From Heracleum sosnowskyi (taxonomy: Eukaryota > Streptophyta > Magnoliopsida > Apiales > Apiaceae), in contig CM061244.1 in assembly GCA_030848705.1 (NCBI GenBank), positions 47,223,190 through 47,287,189 of the forward strand: a DNA stretch of 64,000 nucleotides, written 5' to 3'. The position numbers and the translations under genes are program-made. This document shows, piece after piece, positions 21,319-33,100 of the stretch (the first letter of the stretch is position 1; each line of letters starts with the position of its first letter). Under the pieces are notes generated by a model, which was not told where the DNA came from, did not search any database, and was given only the letters and a program-made list of their open reading frames with translations.

Positions 21319-22803
21319 TAATGTGTGAAACTTTTGATTTTATAGTAGAAACACTATTTCTATATTTTATTATTTCATATTGTTATGTGTAGGATGTGAT
21401 ACTACTGTAGAAACATAAATTTATGAGTCAGAAGCATAAATTTATGAGTCAGAAGCATAAATTTATGTGTTAGAGGCATAATTTTATTTTTGTAGTTTTT
21501 GATTCTATAGTAGAAACATTATTTATTTATAAGTTCTACAACAGAAACATAATTTATAAGTTCTTTTTTGGAATTTTTGTGTAATGAAATAGTTTTATAG
21601 TAGAATAAATCTGATTTCATCTATTTCATGTATGTGTTTTGTGTTTTATAGTAGAAGCATACTTAATCTGATTTTTTGTCATATGTGTGCTTTCTGTATA
21701 TGTATTAGTTAAGGTTATACACTAAAATTAGGTTATACACTAGAATCAAATGACAATTCTATACATCGATTTGAGTAGATCTCATTTTTAACAATGCAAA
21801 TTTTTATGTGGAGTTACAGTTCCACAATTTTTAGTAGATTTGATTAACTAATAGATTTAGGGTTTTGAGATGAAATTTTATTCATCAGAGTAAGATGTGA
21901 ATCGTGAAACTCAATGGGTTTTGATGATGACACTATCAACAATTTGTTTGTGTTTATAGGTGTAAAACAACAAACTATATTGTCATATGTACTAACTTGG
22001 TTTTACAGGATTTCTAAACAGCAAGCCATTAGTGCTGGACAGAGTCAGTTTGGCAAGCCAACTTCACATGTTCAATATCAAAACAGCAAGCTGACAGGGA
22101 AGGACAACAAGCTGACATTGACTCACCAAAAGCTGTTCTAAGTCATTTTTTATCTTGAAGATTTCTTGGAGATTGCTTAAGGATATCAGAGATTGGCTAG
22201 GATTATATATGTAAGAACTCTATTATATAATATATAGTTTATATAATTAATAGAGCTCAAATCAAGTTGAAAATATGTTCCTATTTTATGGGGATTATGA
22301 TCTACCTTTCCTTATCCACTCAAAACAGATTTTACTGTATCTCTACCATATCTAAACATTTCCAAAACCGCCAAGATTTGTTCATATCTTTTTATAGTTG
22401 ATGGAAATTCAAATCTCATATATATACAATCGTATATATCTCAAAATTGAGTTATTAGAAGTTTCAAATCTTTTTAAATTTTCAAATACTAATTTTCTAA
22501 CTAATATAGTTGTTAGAGAATATTTTGTGCAATCAAATATTATACTTGCACCAAACCTTCAGCTAGCCGTTGTGTGTTTTTCATACATATACGCTTACAA
22601 TATTTCTTGTAAGTAACCAAGCAAAAGACAACGCACAAAGTTTGAGACTTGTATACCCATGTTTTTATCATCTCTCTCAAACACTAAACACATAAACTCT
22701 GAGCTTTATTGTTATATATGCTTATATTATACAAGCGAGTTTATAGCTTGAGTTGTAATACTCGAACATCTTATTTTCGATTGTATTGTTCAGTTGTAAT
22801 TTC
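21319..22803. other. Unassigned segment between S2 and G2
   Basis: AT-rich, no clear gene. Between 21330 and 21640 there are irregular repeats of GTAGAAACA..TTTAT, including two to three tandem copies of AGTCAGAAGCATAAATTTATG (21423-21475). The right half (about 21990-22803) looks like transcribed leader or LTR sequence: a 75-codon frame at 21914-22141, then TATA-like and GTTGTAAT stretches. It is cut by the G2 LTR at 22804. I cannot name an element. Confidence 0.35.
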
Positions 22804-23850
22804 TGTAACACCCCCAGATCCGGGGTCGGAGATCCGGGTTGTCACGCCCTCAATTCCAACAATAATACCTGTACTAGCTCAACAAATCCAATAATACAAC
22901 ACCAAAAAGACCCCAATCTCTTACATACACCAGTCATAGCTTTAGAAACGAGTCACATAAGTAACATTAGTTATTACAACCAAATTACTATCCAGGATCT
23001 CATACTATTAATCACAACCTCTACCTGAAGTTATATTAACAGCTAATCATAATTTACTAAGGTGCAACTATACAAACTATACTTGTACACAAGTCTCACT
23101 AATAGCAGCTGAACCCATGCAACTTACTTCTGCATTAACCATTCTGAATTGGACTACCTCAAGGTTGAATCTTCCACTTCCCTTTTCTTGTAGTATGGAA
23201 TAACTAACTATGTTCTCCCTTTACTGAAAGTTAATATAAAGTAAAGCAATAATGAGCAAAAGAATGCTCAACAAATATCCCATAATAAAATAAATATTTT
23301 CACAACTATGAAGTCTGAAATCCAATAACCTTTATTGCTATAACAACCAAAACCTTTAAAATATAACATTTGAGTTAAAATACCATAAAGTTCAAAATAT
23401 TGTACGAGGAATAATAAGATTTCACAATATCTGAAATAACATATGGTTCGAGATACTATATAAGAAGTCTAAACACTTCCCACCAAAATATATAATCTGC
23501 AACTGATAATAATAACTTTAAACATTCTGTAAAGTTTAGAAATCCTTTGCTAGCAACATCATAGACAAAGGTTCAAAGTACAACTTTTAAATTGAAGTTA
23601 TCGGGTAGTTCACTGTAAAATATCAGTTCTGAACAATTCACAAACACTGCCAACATTACGGTAACTAAGCTCATAGGCCTTCGTTATAATGTTGCAGACA
23701 AAATTCCAAACGGGAAGATGGGGGCTATACCGGATGACACCACGATACACGATTATCAGTCGCTGTATCGCAAAATAACACTTTCTCTACTAGTAGAAGG
23801 ATGATTTCCTATTTGGTTATCACCCTGGCCGCATTCGGGCCCTTTATGCT

Positions 23851-23960
23851 ATTCGGGCACCTATTTCATTGCCGAGCATAAAGTCATACTTTTCGGGAAC
23901 CTATTTCATTACCGAGCATGACTTCATACTTTTCGGGCACCTATTTCATTGCCGAACACG
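23851..23960. repeat. Three tandem ~40-bp units in G2 LTR
   Basis: Units contain TTCGGGCACCTATTTCATT followed by GCCGAGCAT and TCATACT. The third is incomplete. Confidence 0.8.
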
Positions 23961-24164
23961 AATTAAATTCCAGTCCCCTGATGAAAATCAATGAAACGGG
24001 AAACGAAAGTTAATCCTGTTTCCCCAAGTATGTGATACTTGTCAAGTTTTGAAAACATTTCTTGGCCTACTTACTTCCAAAATCTTGGAGGAAGTAAGTC
24101 ACCATGTGGATCAACCTTAGTTGACATATTTTTGTTCGGATAGATTTCTCTTTAAATGATTACG

Positions 24165-24169
24165 ACTAG
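24165..24169. other. G3 target-site duplication, left copy
   Basis: ACTAG here and ACCAG at 33407-33411 flank G3 and differ by one base. Both lie in the G2 LTR, so G3 inserted there. Confidence 0.7.
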
Positions 24170-24747
24170 TGTAATATCCGTGATTTTTTTTTTATATATA
24201 TAAATGATATACTTGGTGTAAAATATTTTGTGTGGAATAATTTGAAGATTAATAAGTTACGGTTATTAGGTGATTATGTGTTATTTGGTGAGTCGAAAGC
24301 CCCTTTAAAATATTTCATCATTTGAAGTCTTATTCAATTTTGAGCCCCGTTTTGAAAATTCAAGGGCCCCGTTAAAATTTGTACATCATTATTATCCCTT
24401 CGTCTTTCGAATTCGAATCGTTATCAAAGGAACTATTCGTATCATTTCATCCCTATCTATTTGATATTGTCAGTGTAATTCGTTTTGTTCAAAAAGGGAA
24501 AGATTGTTCCAAACCCTAATTGTCCAGGGTGACGGATATGTAGTTTATATCAATATTTCATCTGTTATAGCCCCAGTATTCTTGAGCATTAGTTATATAA
24601 TGATATGTATTGATTTGGATAACTATCAGTCTTTGTAGATAGTTATCTCCTCGTAAAACGTATTTTTAACCTAATTAGGGTTTTTAAACGATCCAGTGGA
24701 TCTATATCGATCCAAAAATTTTGTTTGGGGTATGATTTTTCCAAAAA

Positions 24748-24755
24748 TATAAAAA
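24748..24755 (+). promoter_or_regulatory. G3 LTR TATA box
   Basis: TATAAAAA within a mostly AT-rich U3. The same box is in the 3' LTR near 30736. Transcription would start about 30 bases downstream. Confidence 0.55.
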
Positions 24756-26291
24756 GACGAATCGTACCTTAAACCTCACATAATCTATATTTCATAATCT
24801 CGAAAAAGTAAAAATCCCCGAACCGTGTTCTTCGTGTTCTTGAATAATCAAATCAACTTTTGAGGGTGTTATTGAAATCAGAAATTGAAGTTCAAATACT
24901 CAAAACAAAGATCTTGAGCTCTAGTTTCAGAATCTTCCAACCTCATCATCATCTGGTAATTTTTCGATTTTTTATGAATTTTACAATTTTCGAATTAAAT
25001 TAGGGTTTATGTTCGAATTGGGGATTTTCATTCTGTTGATTCTCCGTTCAATTGGTTGCTTCTAACATGTTCCTAGGGTTCTAATTAGCAGGAATCCATG
25101 TTTTAATTTCATGTTTATGTTCGATTTTTACGGGTTTGATTTTCGGGCTCTGACCCGAATTCTTCTTTTGAACAGTCCGTTCTTGTTGTTGATCTGACAT
25201 GAATTCTGATAGAGGGCTTTCATTGTGTGAGTTGTAAGTTTCATTTTAACATAAAGAACGTAGAGTTTCATGTACAAAATTTGTAGATCGGAAAATTTGT
25301 TTAAGGTCAACGGAAAATAGTCGGGTTTGGAGTTCCGGTGATGTTTTTGGTTTGTTTTTGATCGGAATGTATTGGTATGGTTATTTGGAATGTTTTGGTA
25401 TCAAAAGCCCTAAATTTGGTCGTGTTTTTGGCTCGCCGGATTCTGGAAATGTCGCTGGATTCTGGAAAAATTCCGGCTGTTCTTGGCGACCCGTTTTCTG
25501 ACCCGGTTTCAATCTTCAAAACCCTAATTCATTTTCAGAAAATTGTTTTTGAATTTTATTTTTAAAAGTAATTCGAAAATAGTTTAAAATCTTTAAAAAT
25601 TCATATTTTAATTTTAAAAATATATTTTTAATTCACAAAAATTCTGAAAAATTATATTTATTATTTTAAATTCGAAAATTGATTAAACTTAATTATTTTA
25701 ATTATTTTTAAATAATAATTAGTTTATTTAATTGATTGATTAATTCTTTTAATCAGTTAATTCTAAAAAATTAATTATTAATTAGATTTAATTAATTAAA
25801 AATTCAGTTTAATTATTTTCAAACTTGTTTTATTATTTAAAAATATTTTGAGCATTTAAAGAGTGTCAATTAATTTTATGAATTGATTTATTTGCATTTA
25901 AATACTTATATTGGGTTTAAAAATCCGATTTTTGATTTAAAAATTTGTTTGCGACTTATTTAAATTCAAATGAGTCTCGAATATTGTTTTAAAAATATTT
26001 ATAAGCACTATATGGTTTATATAAAGTGGAATAATGTGTTTAGTGTCCGTAAACGTCTTATAAAAAGAATAGAGTATGAGTCTGTGTATCGGAAAAATAG
26101 GTCGGGCGTTCGATAAATCTTGAAATTGGCCCGATAGGCTGTTTAGACTTAAAAATGATTAGGAGTTTATATTGAGGATAGAATAAATGATGGGATGTAC
26201 TAATATGAGTTATGTATTATAGAATCGAGTTCCCGAAGCAAGGGAAATGAGAAGGTAGAATAGCAACGGTAGAATTTGACTACGTCGAACC

Positions 26292-26299
26292 AGGCAAGT
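26292..26299 (+). promoter_or_regulatory. G3 LTR: GC-AG-type splice-donor-like site
   Basis: AGGCAAGT, preceded by C so that it reads CAG|GCAAGT. It is repeated in the 3' LTR at 32299-32306. The paired CAG is 766 bases downstream (27059), nearly the same spacing as in G4 (776). Confidence 0.45.
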
Positions 26300-27007
26300 G
26301 TCTATTTCTTTCGCAAATCCTTGAGTAATCTTACTCTGAGTTATTATATGCATGTTGTCATCAAACCAATACCAATGATTCAATTCTTATCCTGTATCAG
26401 AACCGATAACATTGTTTCCATGAAAAATTCCTGATTTCTTTGATTATTCACAATCTTGTTGAATATTGAGAATCCTCACCTTTGATTCACTTGCGTACAT
26501 TATAACCTTGTTTATTTTTCCTTGAAACAGATGTGTTGCTTCTATGAAACCATCCCGAACTTGTTTCACGAACCTTACTTGGTCTTGATCAGTTGAAGCT
26601 CTTTTGCAATTCGTTATACTATTTCACCCTTGTTGTGATTGATTGTTAGATGAAGCTTTTGTTATTGTCATTCTATTTTGTTCTTGTTGTGATTATTGTT
26701 GAAAACTGTATTGCTTATGTGCTGTAATAGAATTGGAAATGTTTTTGAAAATAAGGACCAGATTTATGGTCGATGATAATTAAGGCCAGGATGGCCAAGG
26801 ATCCAGTGGAGGGCATTGCTATAAGCAGGCCCGGGGTTGATGCGTGGCTGGCCAGCAGCTCAACCTTTGATTTGAATGAGATAAATAAAAATCCAATTCT
26901 AATCTGTTTTCTTCAGAAGAGGTTGATATAATCATGCATTGTGCATTGATTCAAATTCTTGTGATTTCTTTTCATTATGAAACTGCATTGGATATATTTA
27001 TGATGTT

Positions 27008-27059
27008 TGCTGAGCACTTTTGGCTCACTCTTGCTTGTTGTTTTCTAACCCTATTCCAG
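27008..27059 (+). promoter_or_regulatory. G3 LTR: hairpin and acceptor-like CAG
   Basis: TGAGCA and TGGCTCA can pair around a short loop. A pyrimidine-rich stretch follows and ends in CTATTCCAG, a convincing plant 3' splice site. Confidence 0.45.
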
Positions 27060-27071
27060 TGAAGCGAGAGT

Positions 27072-27173
27072 ATGAGTCAACACAACATGACTGATAGTTC
27101 ACCGATAGCTAGGAGAGCTCCTCGAGTGGTTGTCATTGGTAGGTTAGTTGTTTGTTTTGTATTATTAGACTAG
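27072..27173 (+). CDS. G3 LTR: 33-codon ORF, possible first exon of the leader protein
   Basis: ATG 13 bases after the acceptor-like CAG; sequence begins MSQHNMTDSSPIARRAPR. It could be joined in phase to the leader ORF if a donor at GGTAG|GTTAG is used with the acceptor CCTAG just inside that ORF. This is a hypothesis based on phase and position. Confidence 0.3.
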   Translation: MSQHNMTDSSPIARRAPRVVVIGRLVVCFVLLD

Positions 27174-27401
27174 ATGTCTAGCTCTGGACTTAAGTTGTGA
27201 TGTAATAACTCTGATAAAACTGGTTTGTATTAATAAAAGATTGTAGAAACTTGTGTTCAATGCCATAATCTGGATGCAGTCTTGGATAAGGGGTATTTAT
27301 GATATTATTATATTATGCATGTGTTATATTCAGGTATGTTGACTTTCGTTGGTCGAGTGACTCCCCAAATCTGTACCCCGGATTTGGAGGGCGCCACAGG
27401 T

Positions 27402-27413
27402 TGGTATCAGAGA
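27402..27413 (+). other. G3 primer-binding site
   Basis: TGGTATCAGAGA, three bases after the LTR, complementary to initiator tRNA-Met apart from the last base. Confidence 0.85.
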
Positions 27414-27541
27414 AACAGGTTATGGCATTTGAAACAAGTTAGGATTTAGGGTCCAGGATAACATAGAGGGTTAGGAATTCACCTAATGGTCATAGAAGGT
27501 CGATTATAAATCCTATGCGTAGTAATCAAGTATGGTTATAA

Positions 27542-28087
27542 TTGCAACCACCTAGCTCTAGTTCAGATTCAGATCCGTCAGAGCACCCGATAGAGGAGAG
27601 ACTTGTACCAGATGAGAGAGCAGGACCGTCGAGACCAACACTACCTCAGTCTGGACCTATAGTGGTCAGGAGAGATCCTATACCTTGTCCCGTTCCACTT
27701 CGACGCGTACCCGCAGCACCGCGATCTCAGGCTTCAGTTTCCGGACCTTTGTTCCAGATCTCTGAGCCACCAGTTCCACATCACCGTTATCAGAGGATGA
27801 GAGAGGAGAGGGACTACTTTCATAGACAGGCATTAGAGATGCGTGGGATGCGTTCAACGGAGGCAGGTGTAGCTAGAGATAGAGATAGATTCAGAGATCA
27901 GGTAGGAGAGATACGGATGAGACTCAAGGTTGTGAGGACATTGGTAGAGACGAGGTTGCATGGACTAGCTACTAGCGGAGAGGGAGAGACTACAGCAGGA
28001 GTGAGAGAGGTTTTGGATTTTGCGATGAGGGAGATTGGAGAGATTGTCGGACCAGCACTATGGGAGATTAGAGACGATTATCCGTGA
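27542..28087 (+). CDS. G3 leader ORF upstream of gag, ATG-less, unknown
   Basis: 181 codons opening directly after a TAA, with no ATG until residue 86. The N-terminal half is Ser/Pro/Arg-rich and disordered (SSSSDSDPSEHPIEER, VPLRRVPAAPRS). The C-terminal half is a charged helix (YQRMREERDYFHRQALEM) ending REVLDFAMREIGEIVGP. G4 has an ATG-less ORF of almost the same length (183) at the same place, with a similar disordered-then-helical design but little sequence identity. Additional ORFs before gag are known in some plant Ty3 elements such as Ogre. Translation would need splicing to an upstream exon or a non-AUG start. Confidence 0.5.
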   Translation: MQPPSSSSDSDPSEHPIEERLVPDERAGPSRPTLPQSGPIVVRRDPIPCPVPLRRVPAAPRSQASVSGPLFQISEPPVPHHRYQRMREERDYFHRQALEMRGMRSTEAGVARDRDRFRDQVGEIRMRLKVVRTLVETRLHGLATSGEGETTAGVREVLDFAMREIGEIVGPALWEIRDDYP

Positions 28088-28529
28088 GCGGGATTGGGTG
28101 AGATTAGATGTTATGTGGATGGATGAACTTTCAGTCAGATAGTACATAGATGCATATGATAGTATCAGCAGTGCACCAGGCTTATAGTATCGCCTTGGAT
28201 TGTTGTTGTATTTTTGTTGTTGTACTGTTGATCGGCAGTTATAGTTCAGCTATAACATATTTTACTTTTGAAAGAGTTCTATGCTTGTATCGAATCTTAT
28301 TATATATAATCACTACCTTTGTAGAACAGTCATTCTTTCTTTGTCATTTTACGTCAACACCATGATTGCCATTCTACTTATTTCCACAATTGTTTTTTTC
28401 ATATATATTTGGAAACTTGTAACCGTCGCGGTACCATTTGGCGATTCGTAGCCCTTGATTCTAACAACCATATTCTTTTCCATTTATAAATTGTTTGATT
28501 AAATCAGTTATTGTTTATTCATCAGCAAT
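28088..28529 (+). other. G3 leader between leader ORF and gag
   Basis: 440 bases of T-rich untranslated sequence. A frame at 28150-28365 encodes a hydrophobic, cysteine-rich peptide with no relative in G4, so I do not call it a gene. Confidence 0.5.
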
Positions 28530-29807
28530 ATGCCACCTAGACGCAACAGACGTGCAAATAGTTCCGCTGACCGAGAAGGTCAACAAAATACACCCCCGAC
28601 GGGTCATTTAGATCAGATTGTAATACAACTTTTGAACACCCTTACTCAACAAACTACTGCGTTAGCACAACAACAACAACAGATTCAACAGCAGTTGCTA
28701 CAGCAGCAACAACATCAGCAGCAGCAGCAGCATCAGCAACAACAGCATCAGCAGCAGCAGCACCAGCAGGTATTACCCGTGGTTACGTTTAAATCTTTTC
28801 AAGCAGCAAAACCTCCAGAGTTTAAGGGATCCGCTGATCCAGTTGAGGCAAAGGCATGGTTGATGGAAATGGAGAAAGCTTTTACGTTGATAGAGGTAAC
28901 GGAAACTAGTAAGGCTTTAGAACCAGAAGGGTTAGTCACGTGGGAGAGATTTACAGAATTGTTCTTAGAGAAGTATTTTCCTGATTATATGCAAGATCAA
29001 ATGGAGTTGAAATTTCTAGAACTAAAGCAGGGTAGTATGACTGTTTCTCAATATGAGACCAAGTTTACTGAGTTGTCTAGGTTTGTTCCGACATATGTGG
29101 ATACGGAGAAGAAGAAGGCCAAGAGGTTCCAACAGGGACTGAGGTCATGGATTCGTAGTAAGTTAGCAGTTTTGGAACTAGATACATATGCAGCCGTAGT
29201 ACAGAAGGCAATGATTGCGGAAGGAGAGAGTGATTCATACATAAGAGAGAAAGAGAATAAGAAAAGAAAGATAGGGGCATCTGATAAGGTACAGCCACAA
29301 GGAGATCTTCAGGGTCATTCAAACAAGAAACCAGGATTCCAGATGGGTAGAGGTTCAAATTTCAAGAAGACAGATACCGGGGATGCAGGACCAATCAATG
29401 TTCCATCCAACAACGATCAGCAAGTAGTTTCCAGACCTCCACTGCCAGAATGTAAGACATGCGGGAAAAGACACCCTGAAGTATGCCACAAATTGAGTAT
29501 TACATGTTTTAATTGCAACCAGAAGGGTCATTATTCCAGGGATTGCAAGACAGGTGTTGTGTGTTATCGATGCAAGAAACCAGGTCATACGATTAAGGAT
29601 TGCCGGGCACCAGTACTCGTGAACAACATGATTCGAGCGATAGAGGCACCTCCGGCTGTCAATGATCAGCCGCTAGCCAGAACTTATAGCATGACGATGA
29701 GGGAAGCAATTAGTGACACTGATGTGATGGCAGGTACACTTCTAATGAATTCAGGAGCTACTAAGTCGTTTATTTCTGAGACGTTGCACGTAATTCAATT
29801 TGTTTAA
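28530..29807 (+). pseudogene. G3: Ty3-type gag with start of protease
   Basis: 425 codons from MPPRRNRRANSS; G4 gag also begins MPPRRN. A long Gln tract (residues about 46-80) is followed by the capsid-like region (FTELFLEKYFPDY, FVPTYVDTEKKKAKRFQQGL). A block of about 17-20 residues present in G4 (around GEATYWWE) is missing between SKALEPEG and VTWERF, cutting the gag core. Two CCHC zinc knuckles follow (CFNCNQKGHYSRDC, CYRCKKPGHTIKDC). Protease begins at LMNSGATKSFIS, where the catalytic Asp is Asn. A frameshift then ends the ORF. Confidence 0.85.
28666..28770 (+). repeat. CAA/CAG repeat encoding polyglutamine in G3 gag
   Basis: Mixed CAA, CAG and CAT codons. G4 has a shorter Gln-rich stretch at the same place. 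Confidence 0.85.
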
Positions 29808-30136
29808 TGAAACCTTTAAATGGAGTGTTAAGCATGGAGATGACTAACCGAAATCGTATACCGGTCAGTTTATGTTGTCCCTGTTGCGAAGTTGAGATTC
29901 TAGGAAATCGTTTTTATGTCAAAGTGTTACCCTTTAAGTTGGGAGGATTTGATGTGACCTTAGGAATGGATTGGCTAATTGAGTATGTTGTGCGCCTTGA
30001 TAAGACTGTAGCATTACTTAAAGTTTTGTGGAGAAGTTGTAAGGTAGGAGAATGTATTTGGAAATTAGAGAGTGTTGTGATAGGGGAGTATCCCCAGTTG
30101 TTTCCTCGATTAGATTCTGAGGACAGAATCCTATGA
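29807..30136 (+). pseudogene. G3: protease end fused by deletion to chromodomain-like tail
   Basis: After a frameshift near 29790, the protease continues as LPFKLGGFDVTLGMDWL (flap and C-terminal motif). Near 29980-30000 it changes abruptly into TVALLKVLWRSCKVGECIWKLES, which matches the extreme C-terminus of the G4 and G1 polyproteins. About 3 kb encoding RT, RNase H and integrase is therefore missing, and the frame stays open across the junction. The ORF ends at the polypurine tract. Confidence 0.85.
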
Positions 30137-30148
30137 AGGGGGGAAGGA
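30135..30148 (+). other. G3 polypurine tract
   Basis: GAAGGGGGGAAGGA directly before the 3' LTR. Confidence 0.85.
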
Positions 30149-33100
30149 TTTAATATCCGTGAATTTTTTTTTATTTTATATATATATAAATGATATATTT
30201 GGTGTAAAATATTTCGTGTGGAATAATTTGAAGATTAATAAGTTACGGTTATTAAGTGATTATGTGTTATTTGGTGAGTCGAAAGCCCCTTTCAAATATT
30301 TCGTCATTTGAAGTCTTATTCAATTTTGAGCCCCGTTTTTAAAATTCAAGGGCCCCGTTAAAATTTTGTACATCATTATTATCCCTTCGTCTTTCGAATT
30401 TGAATCGTTATCAAAGGAACTATTCGTATCATTTCATCCCTATCCATTTGATATTGTCAGTGTAATTCGTTTTGTTCAAAAAGGGAAAGATTGTTCCAAA
30501 CCCTAATTGTCCAGGGTGACAGATATGTCATTTATATCAATATTTCATCTATTATAGCCCCAGTATTCTTGAGCATTAGTTATATAATGATATGTATTGA
30601 TTTGGATAACTATCAGTCTTTGTAGATAGTTATCTTCTCGTAAAACGTATTTTTAACCTAATTAGGGTTTTTAAACGATCTAGTGGATCTATATCGATCC
30701 AAAAATGTTATTTGGGGTATTATTTTTCCAAAAATATAAAAAGACGAATCGTACCTTAAACCTCACATAATCTATATTTCATAATCTCGAAAAAGTAAAA
30801 ATCCCCGAACCGTGTTCTTCGTGTTCTTGAATAATCAAATCAACTTTTGAGGGTGTTATTGAAATCAGAAATTGAAGTTCAAATACTCAAAACAAAGATC
30901 TTGAGCTCTAGTTTCAGAATCTTCCAACCTCATCATCATCTGGTAATTTTTCGATTTATTATGAATTTTACAATTTTCGAATTAAATTAGGGTTTATGTT
31001 CGAATTGGGGATTTTCATTCTGTTGATTCTCCGTTCAATTGGTTGCTTCTAACATGTTCCTAGGGTTCTAATTAGAAGGAATCCATGTTTTAATTTCATG
31101 TTTATGTTCGATTTTTACGGGTTTGATTTTCGGGTTTTGACCCGAATTCTATTTTTGAACCGTCCGTTCTTGTTGTTGATCTGACATGAATTCTGATAGA
31201 GGGCTTTCATTGTGTGAGTTGTAAGCTTCATTTTAACATAAAGAACGTAGAGTTTCATGTACAAAATTTGTAGATCGGAAAATTTGTTTAAGGTCACCGG
31301 AAAATAGTCGGGTTTGGAGTTCCGGTGATGTTTTTGGTTTGTTTTTGATCGGAATGTATTGGTATGGTTATTTGGAATGTTTTGGTATCAAAAGCCCTAA
31401 ATTTGGTCGTGTTTTTGGCTCGCCGGATTCTGGAAATGTCGCCGGATTCTGGAAGAATTCCGGTTGTTCTTGGCGACCCGTTTCTGTTCTTGGCGACCCG
31501 TTTTCTGACCCGGTTTCAATCTTCAAAACCCTAATTCATTTTCAGAAAACTGTTTTTGAATTTTATTTTTAAAAGTAATTCGAAAATAGTTTAAAATCTT
31601 TAAAAATTCATATTTTAATTTTGAAAATATATTTTTAATTCAGAAAAATTCTGGAAAATTATATTTATTATTTTAAATTCGAAAATTGATTAAACTTAAT
31701 TATTTTAATTATTTTTAAATAATAATTAGTTTATTTAATTGATTGATTAATTCCTTTAATCAGTTAATTCTTAAAAATTAATTATTAATTAGATTTAATT
31801 AATTAAAAATTCAGTTTAATTATTTTCAAACCTGTTTTATTATTTAAATATAGTTTGAGCATTTAAAGAGTGTCAATTAATTTTATTAATTGATTTATTT
31901 GCATTTAAATACTTATATTGGGCTTAAAAATCCGATTTTTGATTTAAAAATTTGTTTGTGACTTATTTAAATTCTAATAAGTCTCGAATATTGTTTTAAA
32001 AATATTTATAATCACTATATGGTTTATATAAAGTGGAATAATGTGTTTAGTGTCCGTAAACGTCTTATAAAAAGAATAGAGTATGAGTCTGTCTATCAGA
32101 AAAATAGGTCGGGCGTTCGATAAATCTCGAAATTGGCCCGATAGGCTGTTTAGACTTAAAAATGATTATGAGTTTATATTGAGGATAGAATAAATGATGG
32201 GATGTACTAATATGAGTTATGTATTATAGAATCGAGTTCCCGAAGCAAGGGAAAGGAGAAGGTAGAATAGCAACGGTAGAATTTGACTACGTCGAACCAG
32301 GCAAGTATCTATTTCTTTCGCAAATCCTTGAGTAATCTTACTCAGAGTTATTATATGCATGTTGTCATCAAACCAATACCAATGATTCAATTCTTATCCT
32401 GTATCAGAACCGATAACATTGTTTCCATGAAAAATTCCTGATTTCTTTGATTATTCACAATCTTGTTGAATATTGAGAATCCTCACCTTTGATTCACTTG
32501 CGTACATTATAACCTTGTTTATTTTTCCTTGAAACAGATGTGTTGCTTCTATGAAACCATCCCGAACTTGTTTCATGAACCTTATTTGGTCTTGATCAGT
32601 TGAAGCTCTTTTGCAATTCGTTATACTATTTCACCCTTGTTGTGATTGATTGTCAGATGAAGCTTTTGTTATTGTCATTCTATTTTGTTCTTGTTGTGAT
32701 TACTGTTGAAGCCTGTATTGCTTATGTGCTGTAATAGAATTGGAAATGTTTTTGAAAATAAGGACCAGATTTATGGTCGATGATAATTAAGGTCAGGATG
32801 GCCAAGGATCCAGTGGAGGGCATTGCTATAAGCAGGCCCGGGGTTGATGCGTGGCTGGCCAGCAGCTCAACCTTTGATTTGAATGAGATAAATAAAAATC
32901 CAATTCTAATCTGTTTTCTTCAGAAGAGGTTGATATAATCATGCATTGTGCATTGATTCAAATTCTTGTGATTTCTTTTCATTATGAAACTGCATTGGAT
33001 ATATTTATGATGTTTGCTGAGCACTTTTGGCTCACTCTTGCTTGTTGTTTTCTAACCCTATTCCAGTGAAGCGAGAGTATGAGTCGGCACATCATGACTG

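Larger units (their letters stand above)
22804..24169 (-). mobile_element. G2: LTR, 3'-terminal part
   Basis: Minus-strand Ty3 LTR end. The plus strand opens TGTAACACCCCCAGATCCGG, which read on the minus strand closes like the G1 LTR (GGATCTGGGG...GTTACA). The hairpin TGAGCA/TGCTCA is at 23253-23270, with an acceptor-like CAG next to it. The LTR is interrupted at 24169 by G3 and resumes at 33407; the whole would be about 2.2 kb. Confidence 0.8.
24170..27398 (+). mobile_element. G3: 5' LTR, 3.23 kb
   Basis: Opens TGTAATATCCG and ends GGAGGGCGCCACA, directly before the primer site. TATAAAAA at 24748-24755 is a good TATA box, giving a short U3 (about 0.6 kb) and a very long transcribed part. 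It holds the AGGCAAGT donor-like site, the hairpin-acceptor module and a 33-codon ORF. Confidence 0.9.

Noticed and set aside
21914..22141. Host exon of 75 codons
   Set aside because: No splice context or homology visible; likely part of an LTR or leader remnant.
28150..28365. Hydrophobic 71-codon frame after the G3 leader ORF
   Set aside because: No counterpart in G4, T-rich DNA makes hydrophobic frames by chance.
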